Shown: positions 33,720 to 41,694 of the stretch, piece by piece | How positions within the stretch are numbered: position 1 is the stretch's first letter | How the letters are laid out: every line of letters begins with the position of its first letter | Source of the DNA: Bog-756 sp963704615 | GTDB lineage: Bacteria; Actinomycetota; Acidimicrobiia; Acidimicrobiales; RAAP-2 | NCBI GenBank assembly: GCA_963704615.1 | Contig: OY969923.1 | Coordinates: forward strand, 930,001 to 994,000 | Direction of reading: 5' to 3' | DNA length: 64,000 nt | The notes under the pieces: model-generated | Seen by the model: the letters and a program-made list of their open reading frames with translations, nothing else | Told to the model about the DNA's origin: nothing | Databases searched by the model: none | Program-made: the position numbers and the translations under genes

Positions 33720-33956
33720 GTGGAAGTGCGTATCGGAATCGTGCAATCGGTGAAAGAGCTCGACATCGAGTTGCCCGACGATGCGGACCGCGACAAGGTC
33801 CTGGCCGACATCGAGGCGGCTCTGGCCGAGGAGGGCACCATCCTCTGGCTCACCGATCGGAAGGGTCGCCAGGTCGGTGTGCCCGTGGGGAAAGTGGCCT
33901 ACGTCGAGCTGGACCCGCCGACCTCGGATCGCCGGGTAGGTTTCGGAATCTCCTGA
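33720..33956 (+). CDS. DUF3107 family protein
   Basis: 78 residues, acidic, probably cytosolic. MEVRIGIVQSVKELDIEL, then LWLTDRKGRQVGVPVGKVAYVELD are family-typical; DUF3107 is an actinobacterial family of unknown role. The GTG at 33720 is set by GAGAGGA 9 nt upstream and by the family's N-terminus; an in-frame ATG 6 codons earlier is inside the ribosome site. It is followed 58 bp later by the ArsA pair. Confidence 0.87.
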   Translation: MEVRIGIVQSVKELDIELPDDADRDKVLADIEAALAEEGTILWLTDRKGRQVGVPVGKVAYVELDPPTSDRRVGFGIS

Positions 33957-34014
33957 GCGAGTCCACGCTGCCGACGGCTCCCGCGCCGCGTGCCTCAGTG
34001 GTTGCCTTCGCCGG

Positions 34015-34962
34015 ATGAACGCGCTCCTCGATCTCAAGCTGATCTTCGTCACCGGCAAGGGGGGCACGGGCAAGACCACGGTGGCGTCGGCCCTGGCTCT
34101 GCTGGCCTCCCAACGGGGCAGGAAGGTCCTCATCTGCGAGGTCGACGCCAAGGGCGATGTCTCCGGGTTCTACGAGGCCCCTCCCACCGGGTTCAACGAA
34201 AAAGAGGTCCTCCCCGGTCTCTTCGCCATGACCATGGACACCGAAGCGTCGCTGCGGGAGTACCTCAAGCTCCAGCTGCGCATACCGGTGGTGGGACGTA
34301 TCGGTCCCCTGGCCAAGGCGTTCGACTTCGTGGCCACTGCCGCACCAGGGGTTCGAGAGATCCTCACCGTGGGCAAGCCCGTCTACGAAGTGCGCGAGCG
34401 CAACTACGACCTGGTGGTGGTGGACGCACCGGCCTCCGGCCACATCGTGGGTCTCCTGGCTGCTCCTCAGGCCATCAACAACCTGGTCAAGGTCGGACTC
34501 ATCCGGTCGCAGACCGACTGGTTGCTCGAGATCCTGTCGGATCCGCTGATCACCGGGTTGGTGGCGGTGTGCACCCCCGAGGAGATGCCGGTGAACGAGA
34601 CCGTCGAGCTGGCGGCGCGGGTGAAAGAGGAGACCACCGTGCAGATGTCGGCGGTGGTGGTCAACCGGGTGCTCCCCGAGCTCTTCGGTCGCCAGGAGGA
34701 AGAGGTGTTCGATGCCCTGGCCTCGCCACCGGCTTCGGAGGAGCTCAACGGCCTGATCGGCGGCGACGCCGGCCCGCTCCTGGATGCCGCACGGCTGGCG
34801 GTGACCATGCGCCGCACCCGTTCCGTCCATCTCGACCGGCTCCGCCGGAGCATCGACGAATCGGTGCCCATGCTCTATCTGCCCTACCTGTTCACCCGTT
34901 CCCACGGCCTCCGGACCACCCGTCAGGTGGCCGCTTCGCTGGGCGAGGAGCTCGGCTACTGA
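34015..34962 (+). CDS. ArsA/Get3-like ATPase, first of a tandem pair
   Basis: 315 residues. Deviant Walker A GKGGTGKTT (14-22), switch I DAKGDVSGFYE (about 43), and the PASGH element in VVVDAPASGHIVG, as in ArsA/Get3 proteins. No arsenic-efflux gene is nearby and the metalloid cysteines of ArsA are absent, so an arsenite pump role is unlikely. The organisation matches the paired ATPases that lie near whiB4 in mycobacteria, thought to act together, perhaps in tail-anchored protein handling. It overlaps the second ATPase by 1 bp (TGATG). Confidence 0.85.
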   Translation: MNALLDLKLIFVTGKGGTGKTTVASALALLASQRGRKVLICEVDAKGDVSGFYEAPPTGFNEKEVLPGLFAMTMDTEASLREYLKLQLRIPVVGRIGPLAKAFDFVATAAPGVREILTVGKPVYEVRERNYDLVVVDAPASGHIVGLLAAPQAINNLVKVGLIRSQTDWLLEILSDPLITGLVAVCTPEEMPVNETVELAARVKEETTVQMSAVVVNRVLPELFGRQEEEVFDALASPPASEELNGLIGGDAGPLLDAARLAVTMRRTRSVHLDRLRRSIDESVPMLYLPYLFTRSHGLRTTRQVAASLGEELGY

Positions 34963-36233
34963 TGTCGGCGGCACGAGCGGCGCGGAGCGCGGAAAGCCCA
35001 CCAGGGGGGACTCCGAAGAAGGACGCCGCCAAAAAGGCCGGCGCGTCGTCGGGTAGCGGTTCGATCGACGGGTTGTTGGCCACCAAGGAGATCGTGATCG
35101 CCTGCGGACCGGGAGGGGTGGGCAAGACGACCACCGCGGCCGCGGCCGCGGTGATGGCCGCCATCCGGCATGGCAGCAAGGTGCTGGTCCTGACCGTCGA
35201 CCCGGCCAAGAGGCTGGCTGATGCGCTCGGACTCGACGGCATCGGCAACACCGAGCACCGAGTTCCCAACGAAGCCTTCCGGGCCGCCGGTATCAAGCCG
35301 CGGGGTCAGCTGTGGGCGGCCATGCTCGACACCAAAGAGTCGTGGGACGACCTCATCCGGCGGCACGCCCCCGACAAGCAGGCCCGGGACGAGATTTTGG
35401 CCAACCCGCTCTACCAGAACATCGCCGGCCGGTTCGTCCAGAGTCACGACTACATCGCCATGGAAAGGCTCTACGAGATCCACTCCGAAGGCGACTACGA
35501 CCTCATCGTGGTGGACACCCCACCCACCAGGAACGCCCTCGACTTCCTCGACGCACCCCAGCGCATGGCCGATTTCTTCTCGTCCCGCCTTCTTCGCTGG
35601 CTGATCGTTCCCTATCGGTCGCGGCTGGTCAATGTGGCGACCAAGCCCTTTTACCAGATCGCCGATCGGATCCTCGGAACCGAGTTTTTGGCCGACATCT
35701 CCGAGTTCTTCATCCTCTTCCAGTCCATGTACAGCGGGTTCGTCGAGCGATCGGAGTCGGTGGGGAGGCTGCTGTCGGACCGGCGGACAACGTTCGTGGT
35801 GGTCTCCACGCTGGAGGCGGTGCCCCTGCGCGAGGCCGAGTTCTTCGTCGAACAGGTCACCTCCCGCCGCCTCCACCTGGGGGCCATGGTGCTCAACAAG
35901 GTGCTTCCCGTCTATCTCCGCGACTCGACGGACGCCTCGCTGGCCGAGTCGATGAAGGATCGGGCTCCCGCCTTGGCCGCCGAACTGGCCCCGGTCCTCC
36001 GGGAGTCGGCTCCGGCTCTGGACGACACCGATCAGATCGCCCGTCAGATCGCCCGGGTCCTCAGCGAGGTCGCCGACAGCTATCTCAACTTTCAGGTGGT
36101 CGCCCTGCGAGAGGCGGAGGAGCGGGCGATGCTCTCGGTGGTGCCCGACGTGGTGGCGACAGTGCCCTTTTTCGATTCCGACCTCTACGACCTGGCCGGG
36201 TTGGTCAGGCTGGGCGAGCAGATCTGGGGGTAG
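34962..36233 (+). CDS. ArsA/Get3-like ATPase, second of a tandem pair
   Basis: 423 residues. A Lys/Ala-rich N-terminal tail (about 1-35, KKDAAKKAGASS) is followed by the deviant Walker A GPGGVGKTT (49-57), switch DPAKRLADALGL and VVDTPPTRNALDF. The ALDF region and a long C-terminal helical part (to QIWG) suggest a client-binding domain. With the upstream partner it should form a heteromeric ATPase. The two differ in length and in switch residues (DAKGDV versus DPAKRL). Confidence 0.85.
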   Translation: MSAARAARSAESPPGGTPKKDAAKKAGASSGSGSIDGLLATKEIVIACGPGGVGKTTTAAAAAVMAAIRHGSKVLVLTVDPAKRLADALGLDGIGNTEHRVPNEAFRAAGIKPRGQLWAAMLDTKESWDDLIRRHAPDKQARDEILANPLYQNIAGRFVQSHDYIAMERLYEIHSEGDYDLIVVDTPPTRNALDFLDAPQRMADFFSSRLLRWLIVPYRSRLVNVATKPFYQIADRILGTEFLADISEFFILFQSMYSGFVERSESVGRLLSDRRTTFVVVSTLEAVPLREAEFFVEQVTSRRLHLGAMVLNKVLPVYLRDSTDASLAESMKDRAPALAAELAPVLRESAPALDDTDQIARQIARVLSEVADSYLNFQVVALREAEERAMLSVVPDVVATVPFFDSDLYDLAGLVRLGEQIWG

Positions 36234-36304
36234 GCGGCACCCGGCTGGTGGGGTGCCGCCGGGTCGCCGGCCGGCGGTCCGGCGGGCCCGTCCGCCACCT
36301 GCTT

Positions 36305-36310
36305 TACGAT
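36305..36310 (+). promoter_or_regulatory. Leaderless promoter of the O-methyltransferase gene
   Basis: TACGAT ends 6 nt before ATG 36317, in the 83-bp gap after the ATPase pair; no Shine-Dalgarno. Confidence 0.55.
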
Positions 36311-36316
36311 GCGTCC

Positions 36317-36961
36317 ATGACCGACATCGTTGATCCGGCCGTGGAGTCCTACGCCAGAGAGCATTCCACCGCCCCCCCCGCCTACCTCGAGGAGCTGGCC
36401 ACCGACCTGCGGGCCACCCTGGAATTCCCCGGCATGATGGTGGGTCGACTCGAGGGTCGCTACCTCGAAGTGCTCACTTTCGCTCTCGGCGCCCGCTCTG
36501 TCCTCGAGATCGGGACCTTCGGTGGTTACTCGGCCCTGTCCATGGCCGCCGGTCTGGCCCCGGGCGGTCGGATCGTCACCTGTGAGATCTCGCCGGTCCA
36601 CGCCGAGTTCGCCCGTCGACACATCGCGTCGAGCCCCTATGCCGACAGTATCGAGGTGATGGTCGGTCCGGCCATCGACACCATCGCCACCCTGGACGGG
36701 CCCTTCGACCTGGTCTTCATCGACGCCGACAAGGCGGCCTACCCGGACTACTTCGAAGCCGTCCTCCCCAAGTTGTCGGCCCGGGGTCTCATCGCCGCTG
36801 ACAACACGCTGTGGAGCGGACAGGTCCTCGATCCGGAGGACACCAGCAAGGACACCGTTGCCCTGCGTCGGTTCAACGACACGTTGGCCGTCGACCCGCG
36901 GGTCGTGGTGGTGCAGACCACGGTACGCGACGGGGTCACGCTCATTCGTCGGGCCGGCTAG
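36317..36961 (+). CDS. SAM-dependent O-methyltransferase (CCoAOMT/COMT-like)
   Basis: 214 residues. EIGTFGGYSALSMAAGL (SAM motif I, about 66), CEISPVHAEFARRH, and the metal site with VFIDADKAAYPDYFE (about 138) and AADNTLWSG (about 160) define the Mg-dependent catechol/caffeoyl-CoA O-methyltransferase fold. It methylates a catechol-type hydroxyl; no phenolic pathway is in view. Its TAG stop is part of a TAGGGT that may be the -10 box for the next gene. Confidence 0.85.
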   Translation: MTDIVDPAVESYAREHSTAPPAYLEELATDLRATLEFPGMMVGRLEGRYLEVLTFALGARSVLEIGTFGGYSALSMAAGLAPGGRIVTCEISPVHAEFARRHIASSPYADSIEVMVGPAIDTIATLDGPFDLVFIDADKAAYPDYFEAVLPKLSARGLIAADNTLWSGQVLDPEDTSKDTVALRRFNDTLAVDPRVVVVQTTVRDGVTLIRRAG

Positions 36962-36977
36962 GGTCGCGAGCTCGACC

Positions 36978-37862
36978 GTGCTGGACTACCACCTGCACCT
37001 GTGGCCGCATTCCCAGTCCGACGCCGAGGCCACCGTCGAACAGGTGACGGCGTACTGCGAGCGGGCGGTGGCTGCCGGTGTGACCGAGATCGCCGTGACC
37101 GAGCACCTCTTCCGCTTCACCCAGGCCACCGATCTTCTCGGGAGGTTCTGGGACGACCTGCCCGGCGCGGCCTTTCGGCCGGGTATGGCTGACTACTGGG
37201 ATCATCACGCCCGGGTCGACCTCGACGACTATGTCGAGGTGGTCGAGTCGGTGAAGGCGGAGGGGTTGCCCGTCGTCCTCGGCCTCGAGGTCGACTTCTA
37301 CCAGGGCCGGATGGACGAGGTGGCCCGGCTTCTGGCCGGCTATCCCTTCGACGTTCTCCTCGGATCGGTCCACTGGCTGGGGAACTGGCGCTTCGACGTC
37401 CTCAATGAGCCGCTCACCCTGGCCGAATGGGACGTCCGGGACATCGACGTCGTCTGGGACGACTACACCCGTGCCATGGAGGAGCTGGCTGACTCGGGGG
37501 TGTGTGACGTGTTCGCCCATCCCGACCTGATCAAGGTGGCCGGGCGGGTGCCCTCGGTGCCCGATGAGTTCTACGACCGGATCACCGAGGCCGCCGTGCG
37601 TTCGGGTATGGCCGCCGAGTTGTCCTCGGCGGGGTGGCGGAAACCTGTGGGCGAGGAGTACCCCGCGCCTCCCCTGCTCAAGCGGTTCGTCGAGAGCGGG
37701 GTCCCTCTCACCACCGCCTCCGACGCCCACGCACTGCCCGATGTGGCCGATCGAGCCGATGACCTCCGGGACCTGTTGGCCCGGGCCGGAGTGGCGCGAC
37801 TGCAGGGGTACCGGAGCCGTCGAGCCTACGAAGTGCCACTCACCTCTGAGGGTGGTGCCTGA
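36978..37862 (+). CDS. PHP-domain phosphatase (histidinol-phosphatase-like)
   Basis: 294 residues. PHP motifs are seen in order: DYHLHLWPHS (1), TEIAVTEHLF (2), LGLEVDFYQ and GSVHWLG (3), and SDAHALPD near the C-terminus (4), giving the histidine and aspartate ligands of the trinuclear metal site. HisK-type histidinol-phosphate phosphatases have this architecture, but no his genes are nearby, so another phosphoester is possible. GTG start 13 nt after TAGGGT (36959-36964). Confidence 0.8.
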   Translation: MLDYHLHLWPHSQSDAEATVEQVTAYCERAVAAGVTEIAVTEHLFRFTQATDLLGRFWDDLPGAAFRPGMADYWDHHARVDLDDYVEVVESVKAEGLPVVLGLEVDFYQGRMDEVARLLAGYPFDVLLGSVHWLGNWRFDVLNEPLTLAEWDVRDIDVVWDDYTRAMEELADSGVCDVFAHPDLIKVAGRVPSVPDEFYDRITEAAVRSGMAAELSSAGWRKPVGEEYPAPPLLKRFVESGVPLTTASDAHALPDVADRADDLRDLLARAGVARLQGYRSRRAYEVPLTSEGGA

Positions 37863-39467
37863 GTGTCCACTCCCGCCGAGCTGGCCTTCGAGCGCACCAA
37901 TCTCGATGAGATGGAGCTCGCCCATCTCCAGCGACTGCTGGGTACATGGGGGATCCTGGCCGACCTGTCCTTCTCCGACCTGGTCCTGGTGGCGCCCATG
38001 GCCCGGATGGAACCCTTCGGCCAGGAGGGCCCGGGCGAGGGCATGGTGCTGGTGGTGCTCGGACAGATGCGACCCTCCAACAGCGCCACCGTCGTCCAGG
38101 ACGACCTGGTGGGCCAGACGGTCGGGGTCGACCAGTGGCCCCAGGCGGTCCTCACCTTCCAGTCGGGCGAGGTGACCCGCGGGGAGATCCTGCTCGAGGC
38201 GGGCGACGAGCCGGTGAGGCTGCACTGCATCCCGGTCCGGTGCGAGGGGAAGACGGTGGCCGTACTGGCCCGGCTGGCGGCCGGGGCCGGAAGGCGGCCG
38301 GGCCATCTGGAGCGGACCTATCGAGACCTTTTCGAACGCTTCGCCATCATGCTGGCCGAATCGACCTTCCCGTTCCCCAGTGAAGAGGTGGCCACCGAGG
38401 AGGCCCCGCGGGTCGGTGACGGTGTGGTGCTGGTGGACGAGGAGGGCCAGGTGCGTTACGCCTCGCCCAATGCCACCAACGCCCTCCATCGCATGGGCAT
38501 GTACTCCCAGATCGAGGGCCGACGCCTCACCGACCTGGGCATCGAGGAGTCCGCCATCGAGTGGGCCCTGGCCTCCGCCCTCCCGGTGGTCGAGGAGGTC
38601 GAGCGCCGGCCGGACGTGACTGTGCTGCTCCACTGCATTCCCCTGCTGGCCCAACAGCAGGTGACCGGGTGCCTGGTCCTCCTGCGGGACGTGACCGATG
38701 TCCGTCGGCTCGACCGGTTGCTGCTGTCAAAAGATGCCGCCATCCGGGAGGTGCACCATCGAGTCAAGAACAACCTGCAGACCATCTCGGCCCTCCTGCG
38801 TCTCCAGGCCCGTCGCCTGCCGCCGGGAGGTGGGAGGGTGGCGCTCTTCGAGGCCGAGCGACGAGTCCGGTCCATCGCCATCGTGCACGAGATCCTGTCC
38901 CGCGATCCCGGCGACCAGGTGCCCTTCGAGGAGATCGTCACGTCGCTGATCCGCATGGCCGAGGACTCGGTCGTCCTGTCCCGCAAGCTGACCTTCGAGG
39001 TGGTCGGCGGGCTCGGTGAAGTGCCCGCCGATGTCGCTACCCCGTTGGCCGTGGTGCTCGCCGAGCTGCTGCAGAACGCCGTCGAGCACGCCTACCGCGA
39101 TCTCGACGTCGAGGGCGACGACGAGAGCGATGGCGACTCTGCCGATGGCGACGGTGCCGATGGCGACGGTGGCGGCGGTCGCCATTACCCGACCCACGAT
39201 CAGTCGGTGGGCCACATCTGCGTGCGTCTGGCCAACGAAGTCGACGGCCTGACTCTCGAAGTGCTCGATGACGGTTCGGGGCTGCCCGAGGGCTTCGATA
39301 TCGACGCCACCGAGAGTCTCGGGCTGTCCATCGTCCGGGACCTGGTGCGCAGCCAACTGGACGGCACCATCACCATGCGAGATCGCAACGAGGTCTACCC
39401 GGGGGAGACGGGGACGGTGGTGGCCATCGGTCTCCCGGCGCCGGATCTGCAGAAAACCGGCCTCTGA
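37863..39467 (+). CDS. pdtaS: PdtaS-like cytosolic sensor histidine kinase
   Basis: 534 residues, no membrane helix. N-terminal GAF-like sensor (about 1-150), PAS-like domain with VVLVDEEGQVRYASPNATNAL (about 180-280), then a HisKA_2 dimer region REVHHRVKNNLQTISALLRLQ with the phospho-acceptor His298/299, and an HATPase with LAELLQNAVEHAY and DDGSGLPEGF. It signals to PdtaR, an RNA-binding antiterminator, in mycobacteria. A 25-residue Asp/Gly insertion (about 416-441) sits inside the ATPase lid. It starts immediately after the upstream stop with no gap. WhiB1 follows convergently, as in mycobacteria. Confidence 0.88.
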   Translation: MSTPAELAFERTNLDEMELAHLQRLLGTWGILADLSFSDLVLVAPMARMEPFGQEGPGEGMVLVVLGQMRPSNSATVVQDDLVGQTVGVDQWPQAVLTFQSGEVTRGEILLEAGDEPVRLHCIPVRCEGKTVAVLARLAAGAGRRPGHLERTYRDLFERFAIMLAESTFPFPSEEVATEEAPRVGDGVVLVDEEGQVRYASPNATNALHRMGMYSQIEGRRLTDLGIEESAIEWALASALPVVEEVERRPDVTVLLHCIPLLAQQQVTGCLVLLRDVTDVRRLDRLLLSKDAAIREVHHRVKNNLQTISALLRLQARRLPPGGGRVALFEAERRVRSIAIVHEILSRDPGDQVPFEEIVTSLIRMAEDSVVLSRKLTFEVVGGLGEVPADVATPLAVVLAELLQNAVEHAYRDLDVEGDDESDGDSADGDGADGDGGGGRHYPTHDQSVGHICVRLANEVDGLTLEVLDDGSGLPEGFDIDATESLGLSIVRDLVRSQLDGTITMRDRNEVYPGETGTVVAIGLPAPDLQKTGL

Positions 39468-39537
39468 TCCGGCGGCCACCGGTCAGGACGTCGTCGGTCG
39501 GGTGGGCGGCGGCGAGGAAACGAGCGCGGCGGCGAGA

Positions 39538-39828
39538 TCAGGAGGCGCGACGGCGCGCCGCCAGCCAGGCCTTGCGCAGCTTGCGACGTTCCTCCTCGGA
39601 GGTCCCGCCCCAGACTCCGGATTCCTGATTGGTGGCCAGCGCGAAGTCGAGGCACGCTTCGATGGCATCGCAGCCACGACACACCCTCTTGGCCGCCTCG
39701 ATCTGGTCGATGGCGGGCCCGGTGGTGCCGATGGGGAAGAAGAGATCTGGCTCGGTACTCCTGCAGGCGGCCAGCTCTCGCCAGTCGCCGTCATCCCACT
39801 CGACCGTCCGGTTCCACATGAGGGCCAC
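39538..39828 (-). CDS. whiB1: WhiB-family Fe-S transcription factor (WhiB1-like)
   Basis: 96 residues. The [4Fe-4S] ligands are Cys22, Cys50, Cys53 and Cys59 (C-x27-C-x2-C-x5-C), followed by GVWGG-TSEEERR, which contacts the principal sigma factor, and a basic C-terminus for DNA. The neighbouring pdtaS gene reproduces the mycobacterial whiB1-pdtaS arrangement, so WhiB1 is preferred over other paralogues. The GTG is 6-7 nt after GGAGGAA. Upstream lie a perfect CRP-type site and a bidirectional -10 box. Confidence 0.9.
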   Translation of the reverse strand: MALMWNRTVEWDDGDWRELAACRSTEPDLFFPIGTTGPAIDQIEAAKRVCRGCDAIEACLDFALATNQESGVWGGTSEEERRKLRKAWLAARRRAS

Positions 39829-39863
39829 GATGTTCCTCCGCTCCCGTTCCCGAAGTTCCTGTT

Positions 39864-39879
39864 TGTGATCTGTTTCACA
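39864..39879. promoter_or_regulatory. CRP-family binding site upstream of whiB1
   Basis: TGTGA-TCTGTT-TCACA is a perfect match to the CRP consensus TGTGA-N6-TCACA, centred 43 nt before the whiB1 start codon. In M. tuberculosis, whiB1 is controlled by cAMP-CRP through a degenerate version of this site. If TAGAGTA (39924-39930) is the promoter, the site lies downstream of the start and would repress; a nearer promoter would change that. Confidence 0.75.
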
Positions 39880-39923
39880 TAGCTCGATGCCAACATGTCA
39901 CCGGCCGTTCAGGGTTCGTTCAT

Positions 39924-39930
39924 TAGAGTA
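39924..39930. promoter_or_regulatory. Palindromic bidirectional -10 box between whiB1 and the phosphodiesterase gene
   Basis: TAGAGTA gives TAGAGT on the plus strand (39924-39929) and TACTCT on the minus strand (39925-39930). Predicted leaders are about 90 nt for whiB1 and about 97 nt for the phosphodiesterase gene. Confidence 0.45.
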
Positions 39931-40032
39931 ATCACCGGTACCCCTGGTTGCAAGCAGTTCCGGCTCCGGGCACCGGTCGTCCGGCCGTGCTCCCGGGGGC
40001 TGGGACGGCCAGCCCGAGGAGGGCGCTGAGCG

Positions 40033-40737
40033 ATGGGAACGACGGCGGTTCAGGCCCACCGGGGATGCCCCGACCCGGCCGCCGGGGTCGTCGAGAACAC
40101 CCTCGAGGCCTTCACCCGGGCCCACCAACTGGGTGCGGACGGGGTCGAGCTGGACGTCCGGATGACCTCGGACGGCGCCCTGGCCGTCCACCACGATCCG
40201 GCCATCGCCGGCATCGGCCCCATCGCCGAGTTGTCGACCGGCGATCTCCCTCCTCACGTGCCCCTTCTGGCTGCCGCCCTGGTCGTCTGCGAGGGCCTGA
40301 CCGTCAACATCGAGATCAAGAACCTGCCCGGAGAACCGGGCTACGACCCCGCCGAGCGCATCGCCGGCGAGGTGGTCGACCTGGTCGCGTCCCTCGGATG
40401 GGCACCGGCGGTGGTCATCTCCTCGTTCTGGCCTCCGACCCTCGATGCAGTGCGCAACGGCGATCCCGATGTGGCCACCGGATTGCTGCTGGCCTCGTGG
40501 GCCGAGCCGGCCGACGCGGTGGCCGCAGCCCTCGACCACGGATGCACGGCGATCCACCCTCACGTCGACCTTGTCGGTGGGACCCTGGTCGATCGGGCGC
40601 ACGAGGCGGGCCTGGCCGTGGCCGCCTGGACGGTCAACGAGCGGACCCGCCTTCTGGCCGCCGCGGAGGCAGGAGTGGACACGGTGATCACCGACGACGT
40701 GGCCCTGGCCCGGGCCACTCTCGACGCGGGCTCCTGA
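40033..40737 (+). CDS. Glycerophosphodiester phosphodiesterase
   Basis: 234 residues, a TIM barrel. It cleaves glycerophosphodiesters into glycerol-3-phosphate and alcohol. AHRGCPD, ENTLEAFTRAHQLGADGVELDVRMTSDG (metal ligands E and D) and VHHDP are exact GDPD hallmarks, with IEIKN and a C-terminal WTVNERTRLLAAAEAGVDTVITD. No signal peptide, so cytosolic UgpQ-like. Transcription appears to come from the shared TAGAGTA region. Confidence 0.92.
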   Translation: MGTTAVQAHRGCPDPAAGVVENTLEAFTRAHQLGADGVELDVRMTSDGALAVHHDPAIAGIGPIAELSTGDLPPHVPLLAAALVVCEGLTVNIEIKNLPGEPGYDPAERIAGEVVDLVASLGWAPAVVISSFWPPTLDAVRNGDPDVATGLLLASWAEPADAVAAALDHGCTAIHPHVDLVGGTLVDRAHEAGLAVAAWTVNERTRLLAAAEAGVDTVITDDVALARATLDAGS

Positions 40738-40889
40738 CCGGAGGGCTTCTGGCGGTCTGACCAGGTGACTTGGACGGGGAGTGCGGGTCGTCTCTGCTGC
40801 CGGTGGGGTGCGGTACCGGGTCGGGGGTTCTGACCTGGGATCGCGGCCCGATTGGTCGGAGAGCCTGTTTTCAACAACAATGCACGCCC
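40738..40889 (+). other. 152-bp leader region before etfB
   Basis: No TANNNT box is placed at leaderless distance from the etfB ATG and no Shine-Dalgarno is clear. The A-rich TTTTCAACAACAATG stretch just before the start is the only AT-rich part. I see no gene or riboswitch motif. Confidence 0.3.
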
Positions 40890-41669
40890 ATGAACGTCGT
40901 CGTCTGTGTGAAGCAGATCCCCGATCCGGCCGCCCCGCCGGCGCTGGATCCGGAGACAAAGGACCTCGTCCGAGAGGGAAAACTGATCCTCGACGACTCC
41001 GACTCCTACGGCGTGGAGATGGCCCTCCAGCTGGCCGATGCCGCCGGTGGGGGCGATGTCACCCTGGTGTCGATGGCTCCCAACGGGGAGACCTCCGGCC
41101 TGCGCACCGCCCTGGCCATGGGGGCGGCCAAGGCCATCTTGATCAGTGACGACGCCCTGGCCGGATCCGACGCCCTGGGGACGGCCAAGGTCCTGGCCGC
41201 GGCCATCAAACGGGCCGAGCCCGACCTGGTCGTGGCCGCCACCGAGTCCACCGACGGCTACACCGGCACCACCCCGGTCCAGATCGCCGAGCTGCTGGGC
41301 CTCCCTTCGGTGACCTTCGCCAAAAAGGTGGAGATCGCCGGCGATTCGGTCAAGGTCGAGCGCCAGACCGAGGCCGGCTACGACGAGGTCGAGAGCCCGC
41401 TGCCGGCCCTGGTGACGGTCACCGCCGGTGTGGTCGAGCCCCGCTACCCCTCGTTCAAGGGGATCATGGCGGCCAAGTCGAAGCCGGTGGAGGTCCTCAC
41501 CGTGGCCGACCTCGGACTCGACCCCTCGCAGGTCGGGGCGGCCGGCGCCCGCCAGGAGATCACCCGGGTGTCCGACGCCGAGGCCCGTTCGGCCGGCGAG
41601 ATCATCACCGACGAGGGCGACGGTTATCAACGGGTCATCGAGTTCCTCGAGCAACTGAAGATCCTGTAG
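40890..41669 (+). CDS. etfB: Electron transfer flavoprotein beta subunit
   Basis: 259 residues. Accepts electrons from acyl-CoA dehydrogenases (one is at 3.4 kb) and passes them to ETF-quinone oxidoreductase. N-terminal MNVVVCVKQIPDP, SDSYGVEMAL, and the conserved loop GYTGTTPVQIAELLGLPSVTFA (AMP-binding) are present. The C-terminus ends in EFLEQLKIL. The ATG start agrees with the family; an upstream in-frame start would add a spurious 40-residue tail. etfA follows after 25 bp with a ribosome site. Confidence 0.94.
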   Translation: MNVVVCVKQIPDPAAPPALDPETKDLVREGKLILDDSDSYGVEMALQLADAAGGGDVTLVSMAPNGETSGLRTALAMGAAKAILISDDALAGSDALGTAKVLAAAIKRAEPDLVVAATESTDGYTGTTPVQIAELLGLPSVTFAKKVEIAGDSVKVERQTEAGYDEVESPLPALVTVTAGVVEPRYPSFKGIMAAKSKPVEVLTVADLGLDPSQVGAAGARQEITRVSDAEARSAGEIITDEGDGYQRVIEFLEQLKIL

Positions 41670-41694
41670 GGATCGGGTAGGAGAGAAGACGCAC

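Noticed and set aside
34015..36233. Arsenite efflux operon
   Set aside because: No ArsB/ArsR/ArsC neighbours, and the metalloid-binding cysteines of ArsA are not seen.
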